Positions 22,792-35,246 of a DNA stretch of 64,000 nt are shown one piece after another; the stretch's first letter is position 1; every line of letters begins with the position of its first letter. The stretch is taken from NCBI GenBank assembly GCA_001931875.2, contig MSJH02000830.1:463332-527331 (forward strand), read 5' to 3'. The translations under genes and the position numbers were made by a program. The notes beneath the pieces are model-generated. The model was not told the origin of the DNA, made no database searches, and saw nothing but the letters and a program-made list of their open reading frames with translations. This DNA is from Byssochlamys sp. IMV 00236. Taxonomy: Eukaryota; Ascomycota; Eurotiomycetes; Eurotiales; Thermoascaceae.

Positions 22792-25700
22792 ATGGATCTT
22801 TTCAAAGTCCGTCTGAACTGTATTGACCACTATCAAGCAGAACCTTCGGAATTTGATCCTCCTGTTCCATATGACTATGAACCCCGCGAACGGAGGAGGG
22901 GTAGGCTGAAAGTCCCAGTAATTCGCGTTTTTGGCGCGACGGAGACAGGTCAGAAGGTCTGCGCTCATATCCATGGCGCGTTTCCATATCTCTATGTCGA
23001 ATACGAAGGGAGCCTGGAACCGGACGAAGGTTGGTAAAGTTTCTTATATACTGGATTGATGTGGCTAAAGTGCGCGCAGTAAACTCAGCTATTCGTACTC
23101 TTCACGTTTCAATCGACCATGCCTTGGCGGTCAGCTACCAGCGGAATGCCTACGACGGCAAGACGGCGTATGTTGCTCATGTCTCGCTCGTGAAAGGGAC
23201 GCCCTTCTATGGGTATTACGTGGGATACAAATTCTATTTCAAAATCTATCTGTTAAACCCATTCCACATAACACGACTTGCGGATCTCTTGCGACAAGGC
23301 GCTGTAATGAAACGCCAATTACAACCATATGAAAGCCACCTCCAATACATACCGCAATGGATGTGTGACTACAACTTGTACGGGTGTGCAGATATGAATT
23401 GTAGAAAAGCCAAATTCCGAGCGCCAGTTCCTGAGTATCTCGAGCTCAATGACCTTTCGCACCAATGGCATAATCGGTCTATACCAGGGGACCTTATTTC
23501 AGATGACTCGATCCTGCCGAAACAGAGCCATTGTCCCTTGGAAGTCGATATCTGCGTCCAGGATATCGTTAATCGATTGGAGATCAAAGAAAGACCGTTG
23601 CACCACGATTTCATAGAGAGGCTGCAACCATTGGCTTCTGATTTGAAATTGGTCCCCAGCATGGCAGGGCTATGGCAGGACGAAACTCGCAGGCGTAAAA
23701 AGAGAATGGGCCTGGCAGACCCGGAAAGCACACCTTTCGGTCCGGAAGAGCTGGTTTCTATGTCTGCAGATTCAAGGAACCAAGAAAAAGGTGGCTGGAT
23801 TCATGAAGATGATTACCGCCAGAGAGTCCTTGAAATTGCTGCCGAGGAAAAGCGTGACGGAGGCGACCATGGTTTATCATTTGATAACTTCGTCTCGAGG
23901 AAACCGTTTGAAAGTGAAGTCCAGACGGTCTTACAGAGCGTGGAAGAATTGTTTCCTCAGCAGTTCCAGCAGTCCACTTTACAAAGGACGGCATCTCAGC
24001 ATGCAGGAGAGATACCGATTGCAGAGATCCAGGTGGACGAGGACACCGTCTTGTCATTCAGAGACGGAGACAATTTCTTCTATTCCGATGACGAGTATTC
24101 CGACCAACCGTACCTTGTCGCTGAGGAAAGCGACCAGGCTTCCCCAGATCCCCTCAACTGCAACCCCGACGTCGGAGGTGAAACCGCTGAACAACTCTAC
24201 GAAGCCAGCTCCGAAGTCAACATTCGAACTCTAAACGATTCTATCTACAATAACTGCCCGGTGGACCCTTTCTCGCCATCTGCAGATCTTCACAAAGCTG
24301 AAGAAACATGCAGAAATGCCCTGATTGAGTCAGATGCTTCGGGCGATGTAACGGATAGCTCTCGACGGTCTTTGAAGCGTGTCCAAGAGGAATCAGTCGC
24401 CCATGAACCTGCACGGAAAAGACACCGATGTCTGGGCTATTCTGCGGAAAATCCAGACATCGAACCCCGTGCTCGAAGTGATACACTCGATATTTCTACT
24501 GAGAGCCCGAACTCTGTCGACGGAGGAGTGCGGGAACCTACCTTCAGTGGCAGGACAGGAACGCCAAGTGGTACGCCGTCTTCTCCGCCAAAGCCATCAT
24601 CCTCGCAAAAGACTCCACGAGCTCTTGGGGAAGGTCAAAACCAGCGCATTCAATTTCCTGTAGTCAAAGATCCGAACGATCCTGCGACGATACTGCGGTT
24701 TAGCCAGCGAAGTGCTTGCTCAAAGCTCACTCTGGACTCGTCTCAGAAGATTACACAACTCTCGCACGAACAAGAGGAGATCCCAAATCCGTCAAAACAA
24801 TATCAGCCCCCGTCATCACAATCCCACTCTTTCTCTAGTCTATCCACGTCAACATGGATCGACCCCCATATCGTTGCAGTAGGCTCGACGATGCACCATG
24901 CCTTCAACATTCCATCAAGCCGACGTATTCTTTGTTACTATACTTCAGGGCCTACACCTAGTGAGGTTTGTTCCACCATGAACGATGATGGGCATCCGTC
25001 TGTCGTATACCAGAAGGCATACTATAGTGACGAAAGCGATGTTCCTGAGCGCCAACGTGAATATGCCGGTCGCGAATTCCGTCTGGAAAGTGATACCCTG
25101 CGGTATTTGCCCGAGTTCGATCCTACTGGAAGATCAGCAGCCATGTTTGGAGAGCGAGCTCCCGTTGCCGTCGATCGCATGTTGCAAGAACAGCAAGATC
25201 AGAGGCTTCGGGAAGCTTCATCCTGCAGGGTCTGGGAATTCGCACCTGTGCCGCCCACCCGGGCTGAAGTTGTTGAATGGTTCGAGGAAACCATGAAAAA
25301 GAACGAAACCATGGACCGTCCTCTCCCCGAAACGAAACCAAATGTATTGTCTCAGATCGAGGGAGCCACTCAACAAAACGCACATGGTTTCAAGTACTCT
25401 CAAAAGCAGGAGTCGACGAGTGTAGAACACCAAGTGCACTACATGAGTGTAATGAGTCTTGAAGTTCATGTGAATACCCGTGGTTCGTTAGCTCCAAATC
25501 CGGAAGAAGACGAGATCTCGTGCGTTTTCTGGTGTCTCAAGTCTGAGGATCAAGACCTCGATGTCAACACGCAGCTGGAGAATGTGCACGTCGGAATCCT
25601 CGCTCAAGGGGAGGATGAAAGATTAGCTCAGAAGCTGTCTAAAGCTCTGACAATCGAAGTCGCACAGGAGAATACAGAACTGGACTTAATCACTAGATTG

Positions 25701-27962
25701 GTTGATATTGTTAGGCTTCATGACCCAGATATCATTACTGGTTACGAAGTGCACAATAGCTCTTGGGGCTATTTGATCCAACGTGCTCGATGCAAGTATG
25801 ACTATGATCTATGTGACGAGTTATCGCGCGTGAAGTCACAGGCGCACGGAAGATTCGGCAAAGAAAACGACCTCTGGGGCTTCAACACCTCTTCCAGCAT
25901 CAGAATAACAGGTCGACACATGATCAACATCGGACGGGCCATGAGAAGTGAGCTGAACTTGCTTCAGTATACTATCGAGAACGTTACATTCCACCTGCTG
26001 CACAGGAGAATCCCGCACTATCCATACAAGGATTTGACTGCTTGGTATAAAAGCGGAAAACCCCGTGATCTTATGAAGATCGTCGACTATTTCGTCTCCA
26101 GAGTACAGATAAACATTGAGATTTTAGATGCAAACGAGCTCATCCCGCGGATCAGCGAACAAGCGAGACTTCTAGGTATCGACTTCTTCTCGGTGATTAG
26201 TCGAGGTTCCCAATTCAAGGTTGAATCATTGATGTTTCGAATCGCAAAGCCCGAGAACTTCATGCTGGTATCCCCAAGCAAAAAGCAAGTTGGCCAACAG
26301 AACGCGCTTGAGTGTATACCTCTTGTTATGGAGCCTCAGAGTGACTTCTACACCAGTCCTCTTCTGGTTTTAGACTTTCAGTCCTTGTATCCAAGTGTCG
26401 TGATAGCATACAATTATTGCTATTCGACTTTCCTGGGAAGGGCGGTCAACTGGAGAGGTCGGAATAAAATGGGATTCACAGACTACAAGAGGCAACCGCG
26501 TATTCTGGAGCTCCTCAAGGACGACATTAATATTGCGCCAAATGGAATGATATATGCGAAGCCTGAAATACGCAAGTCGCTCCTGGCTAAAATGCTCACT
26601 GAGATTCTGGAGACTCGAGTGATGGTTAAGAGTGGAATGAAAGTTGATAAAGAGGACAAGACATTGCAACGCCTGCTGAATAACAGACAGCTCGCTTTGA
26701 AATTGATTGCCAACGTGACCTATGGTTATACATCAGCGTCATTTTCGGGGAGAATGCCATGTTCTGAGATTGCAGACAGCATCGTACAAACTGGGCGGGA
26801 GACGCTTGAAAAAGCAATCGCGCTGATACACTCTGTCGAACGGTGGGGTGCTGAGGTTGTGTATGGTGACACAGACAGTTTGTTCGTCTACCTTAAAGGA
26901 CGTTCACGCGAGCAAGCGTTTGACATTGGAGAAGAGATCGCCAAAACCGTGACTGAAATGAATCCTCGGCCAATCAAGCTCAAGTTCGAGAAAGTCTACC
27001 ATCCATGTGTTCTCCTGGCAAAGAAGCGCTATGTCGGGTTCAAATATGAACGCAGAGACCAGGTCGAGCCGGAATTCGATGCCAAAGGCATAGAGACAGT
27101 ACGGCGGGACGGTACTCCAGCAGAGCAGAAAATCGAGGAAAAGGCTCTCAAAATCTTGTTTAAAACAGCAGACTTGAGCCAGGTAAAGAGATACTTTCAA
27201 AATCAGTGCGCAAAGATCATGCAGGGTCGTGTCTCCATCCAAGACTTTTGCTTCGCCAGAGAGGTCCGTCTCGGGACATACAGCGAAAAAGGCTTACCTC
27301 CTCCAGGAGCTCTGATCAGTGTCAAACGCATGCTCCAAGATCCACGTTTGGAACCCCAGTACGGAGAACGCGTTCCGTACGTGGTCATTACTGGAGCCCC
27401 GGGATCCAGACTCATCGACCGTTGCGTGGCACCAGAAGTGCTCCTTCACGATGCGCAACTGGAGCTAGACGCTGAATACTATATCACTAAAAACATCATT
27501 CCACCATTGGAACGAATCTTCAACCTCGTCGGTGCAAATGTCCGCCAATGGTATGACGAGATGCCCAAATTCCAACGCATGCGTCGTGTCGAAGGCACGG
27601 CCGCCAAGGACACAAAAAAGACACTTGAATCCTACATGAGATCTTCCGCCTGTGTTTTATGCAGAGAGAAACTCGACAATACAGATCTCCCTGTATGCAA
27701 CGCCTGTCTAGCTCAGCCCCATATTTCCCTTCTGCGATTGAGATCACGTCTTCAGCGCGCCGAGAAGCGTACTATCGACCTACATAAAATCTGTCGCTCG
27801 TGCATGGGTGTTCCTTTCGGAGACGATGTCACATGCGATAGCAAAGACTGTCCAGTTTTCTATTCGAGGGTCAGACATGTGGCGAATTGGAATAATACGA
27901 CCGCGGTATTAGAGCCGGTAGCGAAACTCCTTGAAGAGAGAGGTAACGAATTAGATTGGTAG
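22792..27962 (+). CDS. rev3: DNA polymerase zeta catalytic subunit REV3
   Basis: Two exons (22792-23029 and 23080-27962, intron 50 bp) give 1706 residues. Rev3 is the family-B translesion polymerase that extends mismatched or damaged termini; the A. nidulans orthologue is uvsI. The start at MDLFKVRLNCIDHYQ was preferred over an in-frame ATG 24 bp upstream because the family begins there. The N-terminal domain (to ~190) is followed by a long low-complexity linker (~250-740), a degenerate exonuclease region (~800-1050) and the polymerase: motif A DFQSLYPS (~1178), KLIANVTYGYTSASFSGRMP, motif C YGDTDS (~1341) and KKRYVGFKYE. Two C-terminal cysteine motifs are intact: CysA (CVLC...CNAC, ~1603) and CysB (CRSC...CDSKDC), the latter known to hold a [4Fe-4S] cluster and bind accessory subunits. 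Confidence 0.95.
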
Positions 27963-28618
27963 GGCATGGAAGGGACGAATATTATTATGAGTTACGTTCT
28001 GTCCGGTACTGATGAAGCCCTTAACGAACATGCATCATTGAACGGTTTGGATGGGATGGCAGGCGTCAGGGAAAGGGGCATTTTCCCGGGGAGAAACCGG
28101 AGCTCCTGTCTAATCATAGTATGCATTGTTAAAGGTCGAGGGGGTTTGGGCTACAATAGACGACCTCATCCGCAATATCTAGAGTAAATATCCGCATTTT
28201 TAGTCGCTATTGATTGAAATTCTCTAGATATCACCGAAACAGTTGTTAATATGCAAAGTACGGTACTTTACTGTAACCATGTGCTCTTACTCTTGCAGAA
28301 CTGTATTATACCTATTGTACAAAGTTAATTCAGGTGTGGAAGATCCAAGTCTACATGGAAAGGACACATGAAAATTGATGGCTAATTCTCAAGTCGCTGA
28401 GACCAACGCCGGCCCTTCAACAAGATTCTACGTTGCATCCATGTTTATTCAAGCGTGATGTTGTAATCACATCTAATGCCTGCCCCGTTAGAATTGCTGC
28501 AATTGACTTCTATGGACGAGTTAACTAATCCCTTGTCTGCAAGGGGACAGGAAGAAAGCCCTAGGTCACAAAGAGAGAAAAACTAATAAAAGATAGTGTC
28601 AAGCGTTTGAAATCCGCC
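27963..28618. other. Convergent intergenic region between REV3 and the RdRP gene
   Basis: 656 bp between two 3' ends. AT-rich towards the RdRP side. The only frame (27966-28187) has no supporting feature. No gene seen. Confidence 0.45.
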
Positions 28619-31600
28619 TCAGTTATCCACCGACCCATTTAGAAGCTGGTTGAGAATATCCAATGGGCTCGGTTTCACATCACCATCTTGTTCAACAATG
28701 TCGAAGACTTCCTCCATACTGTCTTCTTCCATGGTGCTATTGGCCGGTTCGTGCACCGACAGCTGTCCAATTGATTTCTCGTTCACCTCATGGTATGAGG
28801 GATGATTTTCGTCAAGTGATTTCTTATCCTCAGGTTTGTCGTCGAGATCGAGCAAGTCGAAGTCAGCCTCAAGGCACACAGGCGCAGTAGACGCAGAAGA
28901 AATGAACCTCGCGTGGGACGACTCCGACAGGCCGAAGTCAAGCAGGTCGTCCAATGAGTCGATACTACTGCTATTCTCTGTCATATCTTGACGCGCGGAG
29001 TGAACGTCGCGTGTAATATTGTTCGAGAACGGATCATGCTGGAATAATTCCAAGAGCTGACCTGAAGGCTGAATACCCTGCACAGTTTCAACATCGGTCC
29101 GTATGCTGTCATCAATTAGAATCCCAGTAGCGCGACCACGATATTTTCGGGATCCAGGCCCTTTCCCATGGATGTCGTGCTCGCGGTTGACGCTTTGCTC
29201 ATAATCACCCATTGCAATCTTACCCAAGATGGTTGAAAGTACCCATGGGAAGCTGATCAAGGGAAGCTTATTCAGTTCTGGAACTTCTCGGTGAAATTGC
29301 AATCCATCGTGCACATCCTTCTCACGATGTTTATTCAACGCAGTGACCATATCATCGTGCGTAACTTTATACATTGCTACTGCTAAGGGGCTTAGTAGCT
29401 CGAATGTCCGTCCGCCAACTTTTTCGTAGCATGCGTTTCGGAAACGTTCTCGGAGAGAAGAAGACAATGCACCCAGCTCTTCGTGGAATTTGTAGTCTTT
29501 ACTCATGTTCGCATGACTGAGAACAAAAGTGGACCACACCTCGAATTCAGTTTTGATTTCGTGCTGCGCCATAATTCTGCGCATGGATGCATCGTATTCA
29601 TCCTTAAGATCTTTGGCGAACTGTTTGAGATCGTCGCTAGGCTCAATGTCACAGTCAAGGATCCGCTGGTCAAAGGACATTTCCAGATGAGGAATGAAAT
29701 TGACCCGATCAACATTGTCGTAGAGTTGACCGAGGATCTTCCTGGAGGTATAGATTTTCTCCTTCGGCTGATGCTTCTTCTCCATAAAGTGAGGCCACAT
29801 TTTCGGTTGCAGATTACGAGTCATCCTAGCGGGCGCTCCAGTTTTGTTGTAATCTACTGCATCCGAGTGCAACTGCGCGAGACGTATGCACTTCTCTTCG
29901 TTCACACCTCCCTCAAGGCGATCTGCAAAAGCAAGATGAGCTTGTGCGATACGTGGCAAATGGTCGTTCTTCATGTATGTGACGAAGAACGAAGTGATAT
30001 CATTAACGGTGACATCGCGATCCAAATCATCAGCTTTGGTGGCTGTATAATCCATAGGCGCACGAAACCAATCCTCGGGAAGTAGATCTGGATCCCAGAT
30101 CACGAGATAGTCGTCACCATCTAAATCACCGCCAGAGCACATACTTGATATATCGCGGTCTCCACTCTGGGGCATGACAACCACGTCCCTGAGCTCCCTC
30201 AATTGGGGCACGTTGACAGCCCTCACAACACGAATATCGCCGGGGTGAAGCGAGGGATTGCGGGCAAGGATACATGGTCCCTCTATGACTTGATAGCTTC
30301 CACCTTGGTCTGGACGCGGTACCTGTACAAATATTTCAGGAAGTGCAGCTAGCTTCTCTTCGTATGAAGCATCTTTGTCTGGGATATCCTTCTCAAAGTG
30401 GCCTTTCAGAATACCGAAGTCATCCATGCATCCAAGCAAGCAGGCTCCCTTATCGATCACAATTTTCGCCTTCTCTTTGAGGTATTTGATCTGCCAGGCA
30501 CGCCACAACTCAAGAAGTGACATGACAAAAGGTTCCTTAGCCTCCTGGAAACCGTCTTCAACCATCTTACCGACGACCAAACTCATCTGATTCGGATCGA
30601 CATATTTCTGTAGTAGGCGAATGGCGTGGGACTCGCTAGTCATGGCTTCATCAAGGCTTTGAAGCATGGCACGCATCTTTTCAAGGAAGACTCGATCTTG
30701 TATTCCAAGTGTTGATAGAACGATAATCAACTGACGGTTCAACGTAGCCATAGAGAACTGAGACCAGCGAATGATCTCCAAGCCATTATGGATGGCAGCG
30801 AATTTGTATTGGCTCTTGCGAATATGAATTTCCTGTCTCTGCGCTTCTGGGGAGACGGTCAAGATACCCTTACAGCCTCCAAGGCGGAATTGGAATACTG
30901 AAGGAGGGTCCCCAGAAGGCGTCTTTATTTTCAACTCGGTCTTTGCCATCTCAGCAAGGAATCTGGATATCCGGCCGACTCCGTCAGAGAAAGTATATCC
31001 ATTCCGGACAATGTCTTCAATCTCGCATACTTGCACGGAACAACCGGTCACAGCCCGAGTTGTGGAGAAGCATTGTCCCAGCCTCGCAGCGTGCTTGGCG
31101 ATATTTCTGATGTTGCCGAAACTGCCCATCCAAGCACGGATATTCGATGCTGTTAAGTTGGGTAAAGGGGCGAAGAAGTAAGCACCATGTTCACGAAACT
31201 GTGAATTGCCAAATGCAAGGAATTCGTAGTGCCGATCACCTATGGTGATGCCGTTCGCCATCGTTCTCTTGATCCTGGTAAATACCTCGTCCATCGTGTT
31301 GTTCTCTGTAGAATTGATCCTTCCTTGCAGTTTCTCATCCGTGAATCGGACCCGGAGGAAGCGATCAGCATGTTCAATATAGTGACGTATAACGCGATTT
31401 GTGATATCAACAGAGGGAGTGTTGTAGTAGACCGTGCTAGGGGTCACCTTGGCAGAGCGCATGTAACAGCAGTAGGAAGGGAGCCTAGTTTTCGTAATAC
31501 CTTTCACAAACTTTATATTGAATATTTCCAGCGGGTCATGATACACTATTTTCTCTGTCGACACATGCTCGAGTAGTCGTCTCGCCTTAGCCTCGTCCAT

Positions 31601-33186
31601 AGCTGCAAGTTTGTCGATGAACTCCTTCTTGGCTCTGAACTCGCTGATGTAGCCGTGAGATAGGCAGACTTCCAACTGGTATCTCACCGAAAAAGGAAGA
31701 GGGACATAGTCATCTTCGACCAAGTATTCTAACGAAGATGACTGCTTAGATTGACGGTTATCAGGCGGATCGATCCATTTCCATATGCGGACGATTGCTG
31801 CTGTCTCGGGGCGCTGAAGAGAAAAGTTACTGTCGGACTCGATAATAACATTGAAATCTCTTAGCATATCGCAGAGCATTGTGAACTGGCCCTTGTAATC
31901 GACGTCCCTGGGATACGTGATCCGGAACGTGGTCCATTTACCTAAACAGTAAAAATAAGCCATGGCAGATAGCATCCACCTGGATCCGTACTTACCGATA
32001 TCGATCAATGGTTTTGCTTTGCGTAGGCAGACTGGAAGAGGCGCCAATTCTTCTGGGGTACGGACAATGTCTGTCTGGCGGTACCATGTATCGGCATCCC
32101 TCCAACTGTTATCAGCGTCCACAAATGATGATCCAATGTTTCTAATCTTGCGGTGGTAGATAGGCGGAGTGTCAAGGGTGAAGGCATGGGATATGGGATC
32201 TGAAGGGGAATCTTGGATTTGAGAGATGCGAGTCAACTGCGAAAAAGGGACTTTGAGACGATAGTCATGAAGGCGCCCGTTCGAAAGGTCCTTCTGACGT
32301 GCGTTGAAAATCGGTAGCTGGAAGCTGACAGTTATAGCACGTCTCCTGACATCCACAATGAGACTCGCATGCTCCTGAGAACCAGCCCCAACGGTCCGCA
32401 TGGGTAACATCATATCATTATCCCACAATACGCCGATGTCCATCGTATGAACTGGCAGATTCTGGAAGATAAACAATATTAGTCAAAGAATATCAAGTAG
32501 GACGGAGAAGCAGAACCTACGATTTCGGCCGGATAAGAGACATCAGGTCTCACTGGGCTTGGAATCTCACTGTTCTTCCGTTCTGTGTCCAGATGGACAT
32601 ATATGGTTGCCAGCCGTCCGCCAGAAAGCGTGATAGTATACGTGCCTTTTCTCCAGAAGTCTGAGTGCGGAGGTGGTCTGTTCCATGTCAGTTTTCCTTG
32701 ATAGTGAAGATGAAATGAGGTGAAGACAAACTTGAAACGGATCTTTCCGCGATGTTCTCGTCGACCGCGAGCATCCTCAAAGAGGTCAATTGAAAAGATA
32801 TGGCCTTCATTTTTGAAGGCCTGCCAGAGGACAAACGTATTGGCCTCAGGTGGGACGCTTGACAAGCTCACAGCGAGGGTTTCCCACGACTTCCAAGGAG
32901 CACGGATCAATGCTAGGGGCATCATTTGGGGCTGTGGTGACGGAGCAGCCACCGGTATATGAGCAGCAGCCTGAGATGCATCGCGTTGTGGAGGCATCTG
33001 CGTGCCTGGGTTCAGACGTGGCGGTGGCAGGAGGGAGTTACCACCCCTGCCACCGGTGCCTTGAACCCGGCCAACCCCCATACTGGGTCCTGGTGCTAGA
33101 TTTATGTGAGTCAGTGATGTCGGGAAGATGAAAGACGAAGCTGTTGGCTGTGGACGAGGCCTTGAGTCGTTCCTGCGAGGAGGCAT
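28619..33186 (-). CDS. RNA-dependent RNA polymerase of the RNA-silencing pathway
   Basis: Three exons (32521-33186, 31996-32461, 28619-31941) give 1484 residues. The enzyme copies aberrant single-stranded RNA into dsRNA for Dicer. The catalytic loop is intact: SGGDLDGDDYLVIWD, with DLDGD near residue 983, preceded by ARNPSLHPGDIRVV and a GRISRFLAEMA segment. Residues ~85-140 (WETLAVSLSSVPPEANTFVL and following) resemble an RRM-like domain found in SAD-1/Rdp1-type proteins, so I favour that branch over QDE-1, without proof. The start is placed at MPPRRNDSR; an ATG 141 bp upstream is in frame but gives a hydrophobic leader untypical of the family. The second intron (31942-31995) is 54 bp and stop-free, so retention would also be translatable. 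The C-terminus is acidic and Ser-rich. Confidence 0.93.
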
Positions 33187-33236
33187 GCTGAAAGGAGTAG
33201 TCTGAAAGGGCAGGATGATATTGATAGAGTAGAAGA

Positions 33237-34025
33237 TCAAGTTTGGACCCGTGAATGAGAGGAGTGCGAGTGAAGTAAGACGGGATGAGTGAGGTTGGAA
33301 TCTGGAAGAAGACAAAAAACAGAACACAAGGTGGAGGAGACAGGTGTTGCCACGTGAGGTCTTCCTTTTGTTGATAGCATCAAATAGGAGCAGATGACAT
33401 CCTGATGCTGATAAACGTTGTGCAGATTCGATTCTTCGATGAAGATGGGAGATCGACTCTGCCTAGAGCCTACGAGGGAGCAAGTCTGTCTGATGTTCTC
33501 ACCTGCTTGAGTGAGAGGAGGAGAAGGTGTCCTAGAAAGGACCTCCTGCCTCTTCAGTTCTTGTCTGTCTAGCGCCTTCCGCACGCGCTCCTCGCGCATG
33601 CGCCTGTTGCGATGGTCTCCACGACCACGACTTCCTCGCTGGCGAGGGCGTCTCTGTTCTTGAGTGCCACTCGCGGTGCTCTAGTAATATAGCACATGGA
33701 TGATCAGTAAAAGTGAGATGCTATAGCAGTGCTCCTTCTTGGAAGACGAATCTTGTTAGGGGATGAGCAGCAGCGCCGCGAAGACGGACAAACAGAAAGA
33801 CTTAATAAAATAGAAGAGACTGCGTCATGTTCCATGCTATGTAAAGCTTTCAAGGCCTCCGTTTGCATTGCATTTCCCCTGTTACACAAGAAGGGCATTG
33901 GCGATGCATAACAGCTGCAGCCCTACTGCAGCTATCCAGATAGACGTGACAAGTCGGGTATAACAAATAGACACCACAACGTAAGAAGCCTGCACATGGA
34001 TAAGACTTACTTGGTCGGCATCCAT
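33237..34025 (-). CDS. Possible small hypothetical gene upstream of the RdRP (uncertain)
   Basis: A two-exon model gives 152 residues: exon 1 34011-34025 (MDADQ, donor CAA|GTAAGT) and exon 2 33237-33680 (after acceptor ACTAG). The product is basic: STASGTQEQRRPRQRGSRGRGDHRNRR, then a helix (MREERVRKALDRQELKRQEV). The implied intron is 330 bp, and the stop is only 50 bp before the RdRP start codon on the same strand. Alternatively this is part of the RdRP leader or not coding at all. I do not recognise a family. Confidence 0.3.
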
Positions 34026-35246
34026 GTCTGCTGTTTATCAGACTTGGGATAGTATATTGTCAGGACCATCAGGTCTAGAAAAAAGCAAAGAATGTTAGCA
34101 GGGGTGCTGAGCTCTGTCTCTCATGTAAAGCAGCAACCCTCTGTGTATATACCGACAAGCAAGCGATCGATATAAATCAACTGGTTTTTGCACAGTTCTC
34201 AGTTATAATTGAACATATAGAGTAGTCTCGGGATACCCCAACAAATCTGTAATCACAAGGTTGTAGGAGCCAGCGTATATGCATGAAGGGAGTTTTTCAG
34301 TGCGGAAGAATACACACGTGATGCTGAACAGTCTTTGTTTAAGGTACTTTGGACAGATGGCGCAGTCGGTAAAACATGGCAATATCGTGATCCAGTTATC
34401 GATTTCTTTCTGAATTTCTTTGACAATGGTAGATGTCCCTCTCCATTACATGCTGTGAGATAATAATGCTAAGAACAGGTACATACTAAGAAACAGAAAG
34501 ACCGAGCCATCCAGAGTAGCTTTCGCTGTCCACTCCTTTATCTTGTCCTTGATATTGCTGACTGGAAGAGGATAGTTATTGCAGGACTCGACGGATACCG
34601 TACCCAGAAAGCGAGACGCACATGGGAATATATGCACAATAAGAACACAAAACCTTCCATCGGTAAAAGTCAGACGCTCTAGTAGCTTCCTCGCGGGCAG
34701 GAGATCTTCGAATAAAACCAACATATCGCAATGCAGGGAGGGAGATATAGACACAGTATGCGTTATGATTCACATACAGAACGACTGGAGCTTCATAGTG
34801 ATCAAGTTAGATTCGACTGCAAGTTGTCAAGAAGCCATGCTGCACATCGGTGTCGATCTCAGGGGTTGCGGGAGAAGCTCTAAGGACTCGCTGCAATATC
34901 TCCGCATCGAAAATCTATGGATAGCGAAAAGGGAAAAGATCAAATGGTAAAAGACTGGGCGTCTCGAGACCAAGTGGAATCAATATTCACAATATCTTCT
35001 GGGAATAAATGCCAAAAAGGCGAGTCCTTTCATCAAGGGAAATAATACAAATATGCGGGACTCGAAGTTTGGTATGAGAACATAGGAAAGAAAAAGTAAA
35101 AAGACAAAAGGGAAAGAAGAGAATGAAATCAAAAAGCATAACCGAGTAACGCCGTCATCTGCAGAATATTTGCAATGTAAAATATTCCTTCCATCATCTC
35201 ATCTCATAAGCCGTTAAATAAGAGTATCCACTCTCGATCGTCACTG
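34026..35246. other. Intergenic region, no gene seen
   Basis: About 1.2 kb. Short frames on both strands (for example 34446-34754 minus, 34579-34950 plus) overlap each other and show no domain. The last 250 bp before 35247 are AT-rich, as expected for a 3' flank. Confidence 0.4.
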
